Below, piece by piece: positions 32,763-41,582 of a DNA stretch of 64,000 bases. The notes under the pieces were generated by a model, which was not told the origin of the DNA, did no database searches, and worked only from the letters and a program-made list of their open reading frames with translations. The stretch lies in contig CAVPGJ010000001.1 of the NCBI GenBank assembly GCA_963704005.1, forward strand, positions 558,001-622,000, given 5' to 3'. Numbering within the stretch: position 1 is the stretch's first letter; each line of letters opens with the position of its first letter. Position numbers and translations under genes: made by a program. The stretch comes from AC-32 sp963704005. Lineage in GTDB: Bacteria; Actinomycetota; Thermoleophilia; Gaiellales; Gaiellaceae.

Positions 32763-34288
32763 CCGCCTGCGGCGTTCAGGGCAGCCGGCTCCCGGGAGGG
32801 GAGGTCAAGCGCCAGCTTCGTCTTCATAGGCAGCCGCACGCGAACCGTGGTGCCCGTGTTCGCCGCGCTCTCGACCTCGATCGAGCCGCCGTGCCGCTCG
32901 ATGATCGCCTTCGTGATCGTCAGGCCGAGACCGGTGCCCGGAATGGCGCTCTCGATTGCGTTCGAGCTGCGGAAAAAGCGCTCGAACAGCCGCTCCTGCT
33001 CCTCCTCCGGGATGCCGAGCCCGGTGTCGTCGACCTCGAGCACCGCCAGCCCCTCCTCTGCGCGGAGCCGGACCTCGACGCTGCCGCCGTTCGGCGTGAA
33101 CTTGAGCGCGTTCGAGACGAGGTTGTCGAGCACCTGGGCCAGCCGGACTGGATCACCGTGCAGCTTCGGCAGTCGCCGCGTCAGCAGGAGCAGGTCGATG
33201 CCCTTGGAGTCGGCGACCGGGGACGAGGCCTCGACGCACTCCTCGACGATCAGGTTGAGGTCGACGCTCCCGAGCTCGATCGCAGGCTTGCCGGCGTCGA
33301 TCTGGGCGAGGAAGAGCAGGTCGGCCACGAGCGCCAGCAGTCGCTCGGTGTTCCGGTTGACGATCTCGAGGAACCGGCGCTGGTCGTCGTCGAGCTGGCC
33401 TTCCTCCTCGAGCAGCAGCTCGACGTAGCCGCGGATCGAGGTCAGCGGCGTGCGCAGCTCGTGCGAGACCAGCGAGACGAACTCGTCCTTGAGCTGGTCG
33501 AGCTCCCGCAGGCGCTCGTTCTGCTCGGCGAGCAGCCGCTGGACGGTCTCGGCCTCGGCGCGCGCGGCCCGCTCGCTCTCGAATAGGCGGCCGCGCTCCT
33601 CCGCGAGCTCGTGCAGGCGCTTGCTCCGCGTCTCGAGCTGGCGTGTCGTGCGCGTCATGATTGGGAACAGCGCCATCCACAGGGCCAGCAGCGCGATCGC
33701 GAGGATCAGTGCCAGCCGCGTCCGGGCCTCGCCGGTGCCGACGGCGCTTGCGCGGTAGTCCTGGTCGACGCGGATCACGCCGATCGCCTTGCCGCCGAGG
33801 GCCGCACGCACGGGCGCGAGGATCTGCAGGGCCTTCACGTGCTTGTTCCCGCGCCATGTCTGCACGTAGGTGACGCGGCGGGCAACCTTGTTGGCGAGCG
33901 CCTCGGCGACCACCGTCGGGAAGTAGGTCGGGTGGCCGATGCGCCCGTGCAGCGTCGAGTAGGTGATGGTGCCGTCGGGAGCGTAGAGCCGGCCCCCGAC
34001 CACGCCGGGCACGATGTTGCTGCGGAACAGCCGGTCGAGCTCGCTGCGGCGGGCGGGCGAGACGGGCCCGGCGAAGTCGGACGGCCGAAGCTGGCTGCGG
34101 AGGTTCGTGAGCGCGATTGCCCGCGCCTGCTCCTGGACCCTCCCCGCGGCGCGGTGGGTGACCTCGCGGCTGACGAGCCACGAGATCGCCAGGCCGGCCG
34201 CCAGCAGGATGAGGCCGGTGTAGAGCGCGAAGCGCAGGACCAGCCGAGGCCGGGTCTCGAGCTCGTCCGGCGTCACGGGTGGCTGCAC
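32759..34288 (-). CDS. Sensor histidine kinase
   Basis: This 509-aa kinase has TM1 at about residues 19-41, an extracytoplasmic sensor of about 150 residues (GRLYAPDGTITYSTLHGRIG), TM2 at about 195-215, and a coiled-coil linker. The HisKA motif SLVSHELRTPLTSIRGY has its His near residue 275, and the HATPase domain has N (DNLVSNALKFTPNGG), G1 (VDDTGLGIPEEE) and G2 (GTGLGLTI) boxes. It is presumably the partner of the adjacent regulator, although the two are convergent rather than in one operon. GTG 34288 is preferred; a GTG 12 bases downstream is an alternative. The signal is unknown. Confidence 0.93.
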   Translation of the reverse strand: MQPPVTPDELETRPRLVLRFALYTGLILLAAGLAISWLVSREVTHRAAGRVQEQARAIALTNLRSQLRPSDFAGPVSPARRSELDRLFRSNIVPGVVGGRLYAPDGTITYSTLHGRIGHPTYFPTVVAEALANKVARRVTYVQTWRGNKHVKALQILAPVRAALGGKAIGVIRVDQDYRASAVGTGEARTRLALILAIALLALWMALFPIMTRTTRQLETRSKRLHELAEERGRLFESERAARAEAETVQRLLAEQNERLRELDQLKDEFVSLVSHELRTPLTSIRGYVELLLEEEGQLDDDQRRFLEIVNRNTERLLALVADLLFLAQIDAGKPAIELGSVDLNLIVEECVEASSPVADSKGIDLLLLTRRLPKLHGDPVRLAQVLDNLVSNALKFTPNGGSVEVRLRAEEGLAVLEVDDTGLGIPEEEQERLFERFFRSSNAIESAIPGTGLGLTITKAIIERHGGSIEVESAANTGTTVRVRLPMKTKLALDLPSREPAALNAAGG

Positions 34289-34348
34289 GGGGTCGGGGGT
34301 CGGTTACACATTCGGCTCGCCGCCTGCTAGATCGGCTGGAAATCCGCC

Positions 34349-34362
34349 CAGGGGTACCCCTG
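34349..34362 (+). promoter_or_regulatory. 14-bp perfect palindrome, site 1, upstream of methylmalonyl-CoA mutase
   Basis: CAGGGGTACCCCTG is a perfect palindrome in the 143-bp divergent region between the histidine kinase and the mutase gene. Its centre is 25 bp from that of the palindrome at 34374-34387. A possible operator; no regulator is identified. Confidence 0.5.
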
Positions 34363-34373
34363 CGGACCGAAAT

Positions 34374-34387
34374 CCCCCGATCGGGGG
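34374..34387 (+). promoter_or_regulatory. 14-bp perfect palindrome, site 2, upstream of methylmalonyl-CoA mutase
   Basis: CCCCCGATCGGGGG, a perfect palindrome 45 bp before ATG 34432. Both sites are preceded by GAAATCC. It could be an operator or, less likely, a hairpin in the 5' leader. Confidence 0.5.
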
Positions 34388-34431
34388 AGGAAGGCTGTCC
34401 TTCGAGGCATCGAACGGGCAGAATTGGAGTC

Positions 34432-36096
<1,665 letters not shown>

Positions 36097-36149
36097 GCTC
36101 CGGTCCCTAACAATCTCGCTACTCTGTGCGTCTACTTGATTCGGACCCG

Positions 36150-36746
36150 ATGAACTCCATTCAGACCGCCCTATCCTCCGCGCGCTTCAACCGCCTCATG
36201 CTGGCCCTCGGCGTGCTGGTGCTGGCCGCCGGCGCGATGACGCTGGTGTTCAAGCTCGCGGGTGGCAGCGACGGCACGAACGTGAACCCCTCGCCGGGGT
36301 TCGTGCCGCAGCTGCCGGCGAAGACGGTCCCGCTCAAGAACAGCCAGGGCATCACGGTGAGGACGTTCGAGCAGCTCGACCCGGACATCCGGGGCAGGAT
36401 CCGCACCTTCCTCGACACGGTTGTGCCGCGGCGGAACATCGGGCGCTCGTGGGACGTCGTCGCCCCGTCCATGAAGGCCGGCTACACGTACAAGAAGTGG
36501 ACCCATGCGGACGCGCTGCCGGTCAACGTCTACCCGGTCGACAACGTGGACACGGCCAAGTACTACCTCGACGAGGCGAACACCCAGGACATCCTGATCG
36601 ACGTCGGCCTCTCTGCGCCGGCGAAGTTCGGAATGCGGCCGACGACCTTCCAGCTCGGTCTCGTTCCGGTCGGCAAGGGCGCGAAGGCGAAGTGGCTCGT
36701 GAACTACTTCATGCCGCGCTGGACGCCGCCGATCCCGGTCAACTAG
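36150..36746 (+). CDS. Single-pass membrane hypothetical protein
   Basis: From ATG 36150 the 198-aa product has one transmembrane helix (MLALGVLVLAAGAMTLVFKL, about residues 15-34) and an external domain with TFEQLDPDIRGRIRTFLDTV, then RSWDVVAPSMKAGYTYKKW and LVPVGKGAKAKWLVNYFMPRW. The external part resembles lipoprotein-like NTF2-fold domains, which is a weak impression. A GTG at 36126 would add eight residues. It stands between the mutase gene and a convergent metallo-beta-lactamase-fold gene. Function unknown. Confidence 0.75.
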   Translation: MNSIQTALSSARFNRLMLALGVLVLAAGAMTLVFKLAGGSDGTNVNPSPGFVPQLPAKTVPLKNSQGITVRTFEQLDPDIRGRIRTFLDTVVPRRNIGRSWDVVAPSMKAGYTYKKWTHADALPVNVYPVDNVDTAKYYLDEANTQDILIDVGLSAPAKFGMRPTTFQLGLVPVGKGAKAKWLVNYFMPRWTPPIPVN

Positions 36747-36752
36747 CTCCAG

Positions 36753-37481
36753 CTAGATCTCGATCTGCATGCCGTCGCTCGCTTGCTCGAGCGAGCTGTC
36801 GAGCGGGCGCTCGAACGGCCGGTGCGTGATCAGCAGGCGCTTAGCTCCCGAGGCCTCGAATGCCGCGACAGCCTCGTCCGAGCTGAGGTGGCCGCGCGTC
36901 CCGCCTTCAGGGTTGGTCCGGAGCAGCGTCGCCTCGCACACGAACAGGTCGGCGTCGCGCGCGATCTTGGGGAGGCCATCGCTCGGGCCCGAGTCGCCCG
37001 AGTAGCCGATCACCGTCCCGTTGCCCGAGGTGCGGAAGCCGAAGGCCAGCAGGTCGTAGTGGAGCACGCGGTGGGGCGTGACCTCGAACCCGGCCGCCTC
37101 GAAGGCCTTGCCGTCGGCGTACTCGCGCAGGTCGAAGGCGTCCTCGAACATCTCCGGCCGTCCGAGGCGCCCTCCGATCGAGGAGAGCAGCTCGCTGCCG
37201 TCGGGCGGCACCCACAGCTCCGGCTGGCGGACGTCCACGCCCGGACCGAGCGTTCCTCCCCAGACCCACGGGACGAGGTCGCCCCAGTGGTCGAGGTGCC
37301 AGTGGGTTATCGCGATCGCGTCGACGGTCGGCCACGGCTCCTGCTCGCGGAGCTTGGCGAGCACGCCCGGGCCGCAGTCCAGCAGTAGCCGGCCGGGGCC
37401 CTCCAGCAGGTAGCCGGACTGCGCGCCGCCGGGGTTCGGCCACGCCGGGGAGCACCCGACGACGGTCAAATTCACGCTCAT
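36753..37481 (-). CDS. Metallo-beta-lactamase-fold hydrolase (RNase Z-like group)
   Basis: The 242-aa protein has the MBL signature THWHLDHWGD near residue 62, an early LLLDCGPGVLAKL, a later GYSGDSGPSDGL (the Asp ligand), CEATLLRTNPEGGTRGHLSSDEA with its histidine, and LITHRPFE. This pattern matches the ElaC/YhfI-like branch. It may be a hydrolase of small esters, a phosphodiesterase or an RNase; the tRNase Z exosite is absent. ATG 37481 diverges from the B12-binding subunit gene with only 12 bp between start codons. Confidence 0.85.
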   Translation of the reverse strand: MSVNLTVVGCSPAWPNPGGAQSGYLLEGPGRLLLDCGPGVLAKLREQEPWPTVDAIAITHWHLDHWGDLVPWVWGGTLGPGVDVRQPELWVPPDGSELLSSIGGRLGRPEMFEDAFDLREYADGKAFEAAGFEVTPHRVLHYDLLAFGFRTSGNGTVIGYSGDSGPSDGLPKIARDADLFVCEATLLRTNPEGGTRGHLSSDEAVAAFEASGAKRLLITHRPFERPLDSSLEQASDGMQIEI

Positions 37482-37486
37482 ATACT
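37481..37486 (+). promoter_or_regulatory. TATACT -10 hexamer of the mutase small subunit gene
   Basis: TATACT ends exactly 7 nt before ATG 37494, predicting a leaderless transcript. Its first base belongs to the start codon of the divergent hydrolase gene, so the promoter is embedded in that gene's 5' end. Confidence 0.6.
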
Positions 37487-37493
37487 GACGGCG

Positions 37494-37889
37494 ATGGCGC
37501 GCAAGATTCGTGTGGTCATAGCAAAACCCGGTCTCGATGGTCACGACCGGGGGGCGAAGATCATCGCACGTGCGCTGCGCGACGCGGGGATGGAGGTCAT
37601 CTACACGGGTCTCCACCAGACGCCGGAGCAGATCGTCGAGACCGCGATCCAGGAGGATGCGGACGCGGTCGGCGTCTCGATTCTCTCCGGCGCCCACATG
37701 ACGCTCGTGCCGCGGATCATGGACGGGCTCCGTGAGAACGGGGCCGAGGACGTGCTCGTCGTCCTGGGCGGAACGATCCCGGCCGAGGACGCCGAGGAGC
37801 TGAAGCGCCAGGGCGTCGCGGCCGTGTTCACGCCGGGCGCGCCGACGAGCGAGATCGTCGAGTTCCTGCGCGGAAAGGTTCCCGCCTGA
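37494..37889 (+). CDS. Methylmalonyl-CoA mutase small subunit (cobalamin-binding)
   Basis: This 131-aa protein is a free-standing B12-binding Rossmann domain. The cobalamin-ligating histidine is in KPGLDGHDRGAKIIARAL (DxHxxG), followed by VGVSILSGAHMTLVPR (the SxL motif) and VLGGTIPAED (GG motif). It supplies adenosylcobalamin to the large subunit encoded at 34432, although the two are separated by two genes. Length is typical of stand-alone subunits. Its stop is directly joined to the enoyl-CoA hydratase gene. Confidence 0.95.
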   Translation: MARKIRVVIAKPGLDGHDRGAKIIARALRDAGMEVIYTGLHQTPEQIVETAIQEDADAVGVSILSGAHMTLVPRIMDGLRENGAEDVLVVLGGTIPAEDAEELKRQGVAAVFTPGAPTSEIVEFLRGKVPA

Positions 37890-38653
37890 GCGTTCGCGTC
37901 GACCGCGACGGGGCGGTCGCGACCGTAACCGTCGACCGGCCCGAGGCGATGAACGCGCTGGACCGGCCGACGCTGGAGGAGCTGCGCGACCGCCTGCAGG
38001 AGGTCGCCGGCGACGACGAGGCCCGCGTCGTCGTTCTCACGGGTGCGGGCGGCAAGGCGTTCGTCGCCGGCGCGGACATCAAGTACATGAGCGGGCTCGG
38101 CGTCGAGGAGGCGAAGGCCTGGGGCGAGCTCGGCCACTCGTGCGGGCGGCTGCTCGAGACGATGCCCAAGCCGACGATCGCGGCGATCGACGGCTTCGCA
38201 CTCGGCGGCGGCTGCGAGCTGGCGCTCGCCTGCGACCTCCGCTACGCGGGCTCGAGGGCGAAGCTCGGCCAGCCGGAGATCAACCTCGGGATCATCCCCG
38301 GCTGGGGCGGCACCCAGCGGCTCGCCCGCGTCTGCGGCCTCGGCGTGGCGAAGGACCTCATCCTCACGGGCCGGCTCGTCGATGCAGAGGAGGCCCTGCG
38401 CATCGGCCTCGTCAACGCCGTGCACGACCCCGTGCGGGAGAAGGCGCGCGAGGTCGCGGAGCTGCTCGCCTCGAAGAGCCCGCTCGCGCTCGCGGCGGCC
38501 AAGCGGGCCCTGAACCACGCGCTCCAGGGCGACCACGTCGAGAACCTCCAGCGCGAGGCGGACGAGTTCGGCGGCCTCTTCGGCACCGAGGACGCAAGAG
38601 AGGGACTCAGCGCGTTCGCCGAAAAGCGCGAGCCGACCTTCAAAGGCCGCTAG
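37886..38653 (+). CDS. Enoyl-CoA hydratase/isomerase
   Basis: The crotonase-fold enzyme hydrates enoyl-CoA in beta-oxidation. It has the oxyanion-hole motifs GKAFVAGADIKYM near residue 60 and AIDGFALGGGCELALACDLR near residue 98, with the catalytic glutamates in QPEINLGIIPGWGGTQRL. The first ATG (37949) would cut off SVRVDRDGAVATVTVDRPEA, a conserved N-terminal strand, so translation most likely starts at CTG 37886, which overlaps the previous TGA (CTGA) in the same way as the many GTGA/ATGA joints here. That gives 255 aa, the family's normal length. Confidence 0.92.
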   Translation: MSVRVDRDGAVATVTVDRPEAMNALDRPTLEELRDRLQEVAGDDEARVVVLTGAGGKAFVAGADIKYMSGLGVEEAKAWGELGHSCGRLLETMPKPTIAAIDGFALGGGCELALACDLRYAGSRAKLGQPEINLGIIPGWGGTQRLARVCGLGVAKDLILTGRLVDAEEALRIGLVNAVHDPVREKAREVAELLASKSPLALAAAKRALNHALQGDHVENLQREADEFGGLFGTEDAREGLSAFAEKREPTFKGR

Positions 38654-39574
38654 CTACTTCGAGACGAGCGAGACCAGCGAGGCGGTCAGGACGAGCTCGT
38701 CGCCGCGCTCGGACTTGAGCGTCGTCGGCGCAACGCCGGTCCAGACCTGCACCTTTTGCCCCGGCTTCGCCTCGAGCAGGTCGGCCGCGGCCCCCGGCTT
38801 GCCGATGCCTTTCACCGTCTGGATGATCGCCGACGAAGGGACGGTCACGAGCAGCTTGAGCGAGAGCGGCTGGCTCTGCCGCATCGGCCAGGCGCTCACG
38901 CTCGTCGCCTTCACGCGCAGGGTGTCGGCGGTCACCGCGGAGACCGTTCCGCGCAGGTCGAGCGTGAACGCCGTTCCCCGGCCGGACGCGAACAGCAGGT
39001 GCTGGCCGCTCTGGAGCCACGGATTTGGGTCGACCGCGTTGCCGCCGTTCGGGTGCAGCTCGAAGTGCAGGTGAGGGTGCAGGCCGTTGGCGTCGCCCGA
39101 GTCGCCCACGTATCCGACCACCTGGCCGGCCGCGACCTTCGCGCCGTTCTTCAGCCCCTTCGCGTAGGCGGTCCCGGCCACGCACTTGCCCTTGTTGTCG
39201 TTGCGCTTCGTCAGGTCGTTGTTGAGGTGGATGTAGTAGTAGGTCGTCCCGCTCGCGCCGTAGAGGTAGAGCATGCAGCCGGCGGTTGCCGAGTGCGTCC
39301 AGAACTTGACCTTCCCGGCCTCGGCCGCGAGCGCGAGCGCGCGCTTGGGCGCAAGGATGTCGATCCCCTGGTGCGGGCCACCGGCCCGTGGCGCGCCGAA
39401 GTCGTCCATGTAGGTCGTCGGCCCCAGCACCGGGAAGACGATCGTCGCCGGCGGTTGCGCCTTCGTCGCGGACGCGCGGCTGTAGTTCGCAGATGCGCTG
39501 CCTGCGACGAGGGTCACAAGACCGGCTAGCGTGAGAGCGAGGGTTCCTCGGGTTGTCGTCCGGAAGCGAGTCAC
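38654..39574 (-). CDS. Secreted M23 (LytM) metallopeptidase
   Basis: The 306-aa protein has a signal peptide (GTLALTLAGLVTLVAGSASA, about residues 10-30), then an M23 domain: the zinc ligand His in GGPHQGIDILAP, the second site CMLYLYGASGTTYYYIHLNN, and HPHLHFELHPNGGN near residue 178. A C-terminal domain of about 100 residues (TAFTLDLRGTVSAVTADTLR) is beta-rich. It probably cleaves peptidoglycan cross-bridges, or acts as a non-enzymatic wall binder if a ligand is lost. GTG 39574. It converges with the enoyl-CoA hydratase, the two stop codons being adjacent. Confidence 0.87.
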   Translation of the reverse strand: MTRFRTTTRGTLALTLAGLVTLVAGSASANYSRASATKAQPPATIVFPVLGPTTYMDDFGAPRAGGPHQGIDILAPKRALALAAEAGKVKFWTHSATAGCMLYLYGASGTTYYYIHLNNDLTKRNDNKGKCVAGTAYAKGLKNGAKVAAGQVVGYVGDSGDANGLHPHLHFELHPNGGNAVDPNPWLQSGQHLLFASGRGTAFTLDLRGTVSAVTADTLRVKATSVSAWPMRQSQPLSLKLLVTVPSSAIIQTVKGIGKPGAAADLLEAKPGQKVQVWTGVAPTTLKSERGDELVLTASLVSLVSK

Positions 39575-39646
39575 GGGCGGCCGAAGGGCGGGACCCTAGC
39601 AGAGGCGGATCTCAGCGCCAGGCTGCCGGCGTGCTTCCTAGGAGGT

Positions 39647-39713
39647 GCGTTGGACGGCCGCACGGGCGGAGCCCGCACGGCCTCTATGGTCGGCGCCGCC
39701 TAGTCGGCGCCTT
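39647..39713 (-). repeat. Two-hairpin intergenic repeat, copy D (reverse)
   Basis: On the minus strand it reads AAGGCGCCGACT...CGGCGCCGACC then GGCCGTGCGGGC...GCCCGTGCGGCC. Hairpin 1 pairs GGCGCC with GGCGCC; hairpin 2 pairs GGCCGTGCGGGC with GCCCGTGCGGCC. It is nearly the exact reverse-oriented match of copy C at 63828. It lies just upstream of etfB. Confidence 0.85.
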
Positions 39714-39741
39714 GGGTGTCCTTTGTATCCTCGGCGCCGCA

Positions 39742-40521
39742 ATGAAGATCGCGGTCTGCGTCAAGTGCGTGCCCGATTCGTCCGCTCACACGCGGATCGA
39801 CCCGGAGACCAAGCGGCTCGACCGCTCGGGCGAGGCGGCGCTGAACCTCTTCGACGTGAACGCGGTCGAGGAAGCGCTGCGCCTGCGTGAGGCTGCCGGC
39901 GAGGCGGAGGTGGCGGTGGTCTCGCTCGGGCCGGAACGTGCGCTCGAGCCGATGCGCAAGGCGCTCGCGATGGGCGCCGACCGGCTCGTGCTCGTTGCGG
40001 ACGATGCCGCCGCCGGCTCGGATCTCGTCGCGACCAGCCGCATCCTCGCGGCGGCGCTCGAGCGGGAGTCGCCCGACCTCGTCCTCTTCGGCCAGCAGGG
40101 GAGCGACTCGGACGGCGCCGTGCTCCAGGCGGCGGTCGCCGAGCGGCTGCAGCGGCCGCTGATCTCGCAGGTCGCCGAGCTGACGCGCGAGGACGGGGTG
40201 GTGCGCGGCAAGCGCCAGACGGAGTACGGCTACGACGTGATCGAGGCGCCCTTGCCCGCCGTCGTGGCGGTGTCGGACGCGATCAACGAGCCGCGTTACC
40301 CGTCGCTGAAGGGGATCATGGGCGCCAAGAGCAAGCCGCAGGAGACGCTCTCGCTCGGCGACCTCGGCGTTGCGGCGGACGAGGCGGGCGAGGCGGGCTC
40401 GCGCACGACCGTCCTGGCGCTGGGCGAACCGCCCGCACGCGGCGACACGGTGAAGATCGAGGACGACGGCTCCGCGCCGCAGAAGATCCTCGAGTTCCTG
40501 CTCGAGAAGAAGGCGCTGTGA
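39742..40521 (+). CDS. etfB: Electron transfer flavoprotein beta subunit
   Basis: EtfB (259 aa) binds AMP and forms the ETF heterodimer that accepts electrons from acyl-CoA dehydrogenases. It begins MKIAVCVKCVPDSSAHTRID and has NLFDVNAVEEALRLRE, LVLFGQQGSDSDGAVL and the family signature VEAPLPAVVAVSDAINEPRYPSLKG-like sequence (IEAPLPAVVAVSD). Length is normal. ATG 39742 follows TATCCT by 10 nt. A hairpin repeat separates it from etfA by 97 bp. Confidence 0.96.
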   Translation: MKIAVCVKCVPDSSAHTRIDPETKRLDRSGEAALNLFDVNAVEEALRLREAAGEAEVAVVSLGPERALEPMRKALAMGADRLVLVADDAAAGSDLVATSRILAAALERESPDLVLFGQQGSDSDGAVLQAAVAERLQRPLISQVAELTREDGVVRGKRQTEYGYDVIEAPLPAVVAVSDAINEPRYPSLKGIMGAKSKPQETLSLGDLGVAADEAGEAGSRTTVLALGEPPARGDTVKIEDDGSAPQKILEFLLEKKAL

Positions 40522-40592
40522 GGCGCCGCTTGCGGTGCCGACCTCAGGACGTACGGGCTCTGCCCGTGCGTCCGTCTGAAATGACCGGTCGA
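40521..40592 (+). repeat. Two-hairpin intergenic repeat, copy A
   Basis: 72 bp, matching copy B (57154-57225) at 65 of 72 positions by my alignment. Hairpin 2 pairs GGACGTACGGGC with GCCCGTGCGTCC. It begins at the etfB stop codon and lies inside the etf operon, so it is transcribed and may affect the relative levels of etfB and etfA mRNA. Confidence 0.85.
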
Positions 40593-40618
40593 CACGCCGG
40601 TCGTCAGGAGATGCCGTT

Positions 40619-41582
40619 GTGAAGACGCTCGTGTTCCTGGAGCACCACGAGGGCGCGCTGCAGAAGGACTCGCTCGGCGTGCTCTCGAAGGCGGCCTCGC
40701 TGGGCGGCGAGGTCGAGGCGGTCGTGCTCGGGCAGGGCGTCGAGGAGCTTGCGTCCGACGCAGGGAAGTTCGGGGCGAAGCGTGTCCATGTGATGGACGA
40801 CGTGCTGCTCGCGGCGCCGCTGCCGCAGCCGCGGGTCGATGCCCTCGAGACGCTCGTCCGCGAGGGCGGATTCGACACCGTGCTCTTCGCAGCCAGCGTC
40901 CTCTCGGCCGACGTCGCAGCCGGGCTCGCGGCGCGACTGGACGCGGGGCTCAACTACGACCTGACCGACCTCGTCGTCGAGGACGGCCGGCTCGTCGGCA
41001 AGCGGCCGGCGCTCGGCGACTCGGTCTACGTCGACGTCGGGCTGGACCTCCGAGCCGCGCCTGGCGCTCGTTCGCTCGGGCACCTTCGAGCCGGCCGAGA
41101 GCGGCGGCAGCGCGGAGGTCGTGACCTTTGAATCGCGGCTGCAAGACTTCTCGCTCGCGGCGACGATGGTCGAGCAGGCGCACGAGGAGGCTGAGGGGCC
41201 GTCGATCGAGGACGCCGACGTGATCGTCGCCGGCGGGCGCGGGCTCGGCGGGCCGGAGGGCTTCGCGCAGATCGAGGAGCTGGCCAAGGCGCTCGGCGGC
41301 GCGGTCGCGGCCACGCGCGCCGTGGTCGACGCGGGCTGGTACCCCTACTCGGCACAGGTCGGCCAGACAGGCAAGACCGTCTCGCCGAAGCTCTACGTCG
41401 CGGTCGGCATCTCCGGCGCGATCCAGCACAAGGTCGGGATGCAGAGCTCGGCGCTGATCGTCGCGATCAACAAGGACCCGAACGCGCCGATCTTCGACTA
41501 CGCCGACCTCGGGGTCGTCGGAGACCTGAACGAGATCGTGCCCAAGTTGACCGAGCTCGTCAGGCAGCGCAAGGCCGCGTGA
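40619..41582 (+). CDS. etfA: Electron transfer flavoprotein alpha subunit, one frameshift
   Basis: EtfA binds FAD and completes ETF. The first frame (KTLVFLEHHEGALQKDSLGV to GDSVYVDVG) is interrupted by an extra G in the GGG at 41039-41041; the rest continues as WTSEPRLALVRSGTFEPA, then ADVIVAGGRGLGGPEGF, SAQVGQTGKTVSPKLYVAVG (FAD-binding signature) and IVAINKDPNAPIFDYADLG. Removing the base gives 320 aa, the usual length. GTG 40619 has AGGAG 9 nt upstream. The stop overlaps the ETF-QO start as GTGA. Confidence 0.9.
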
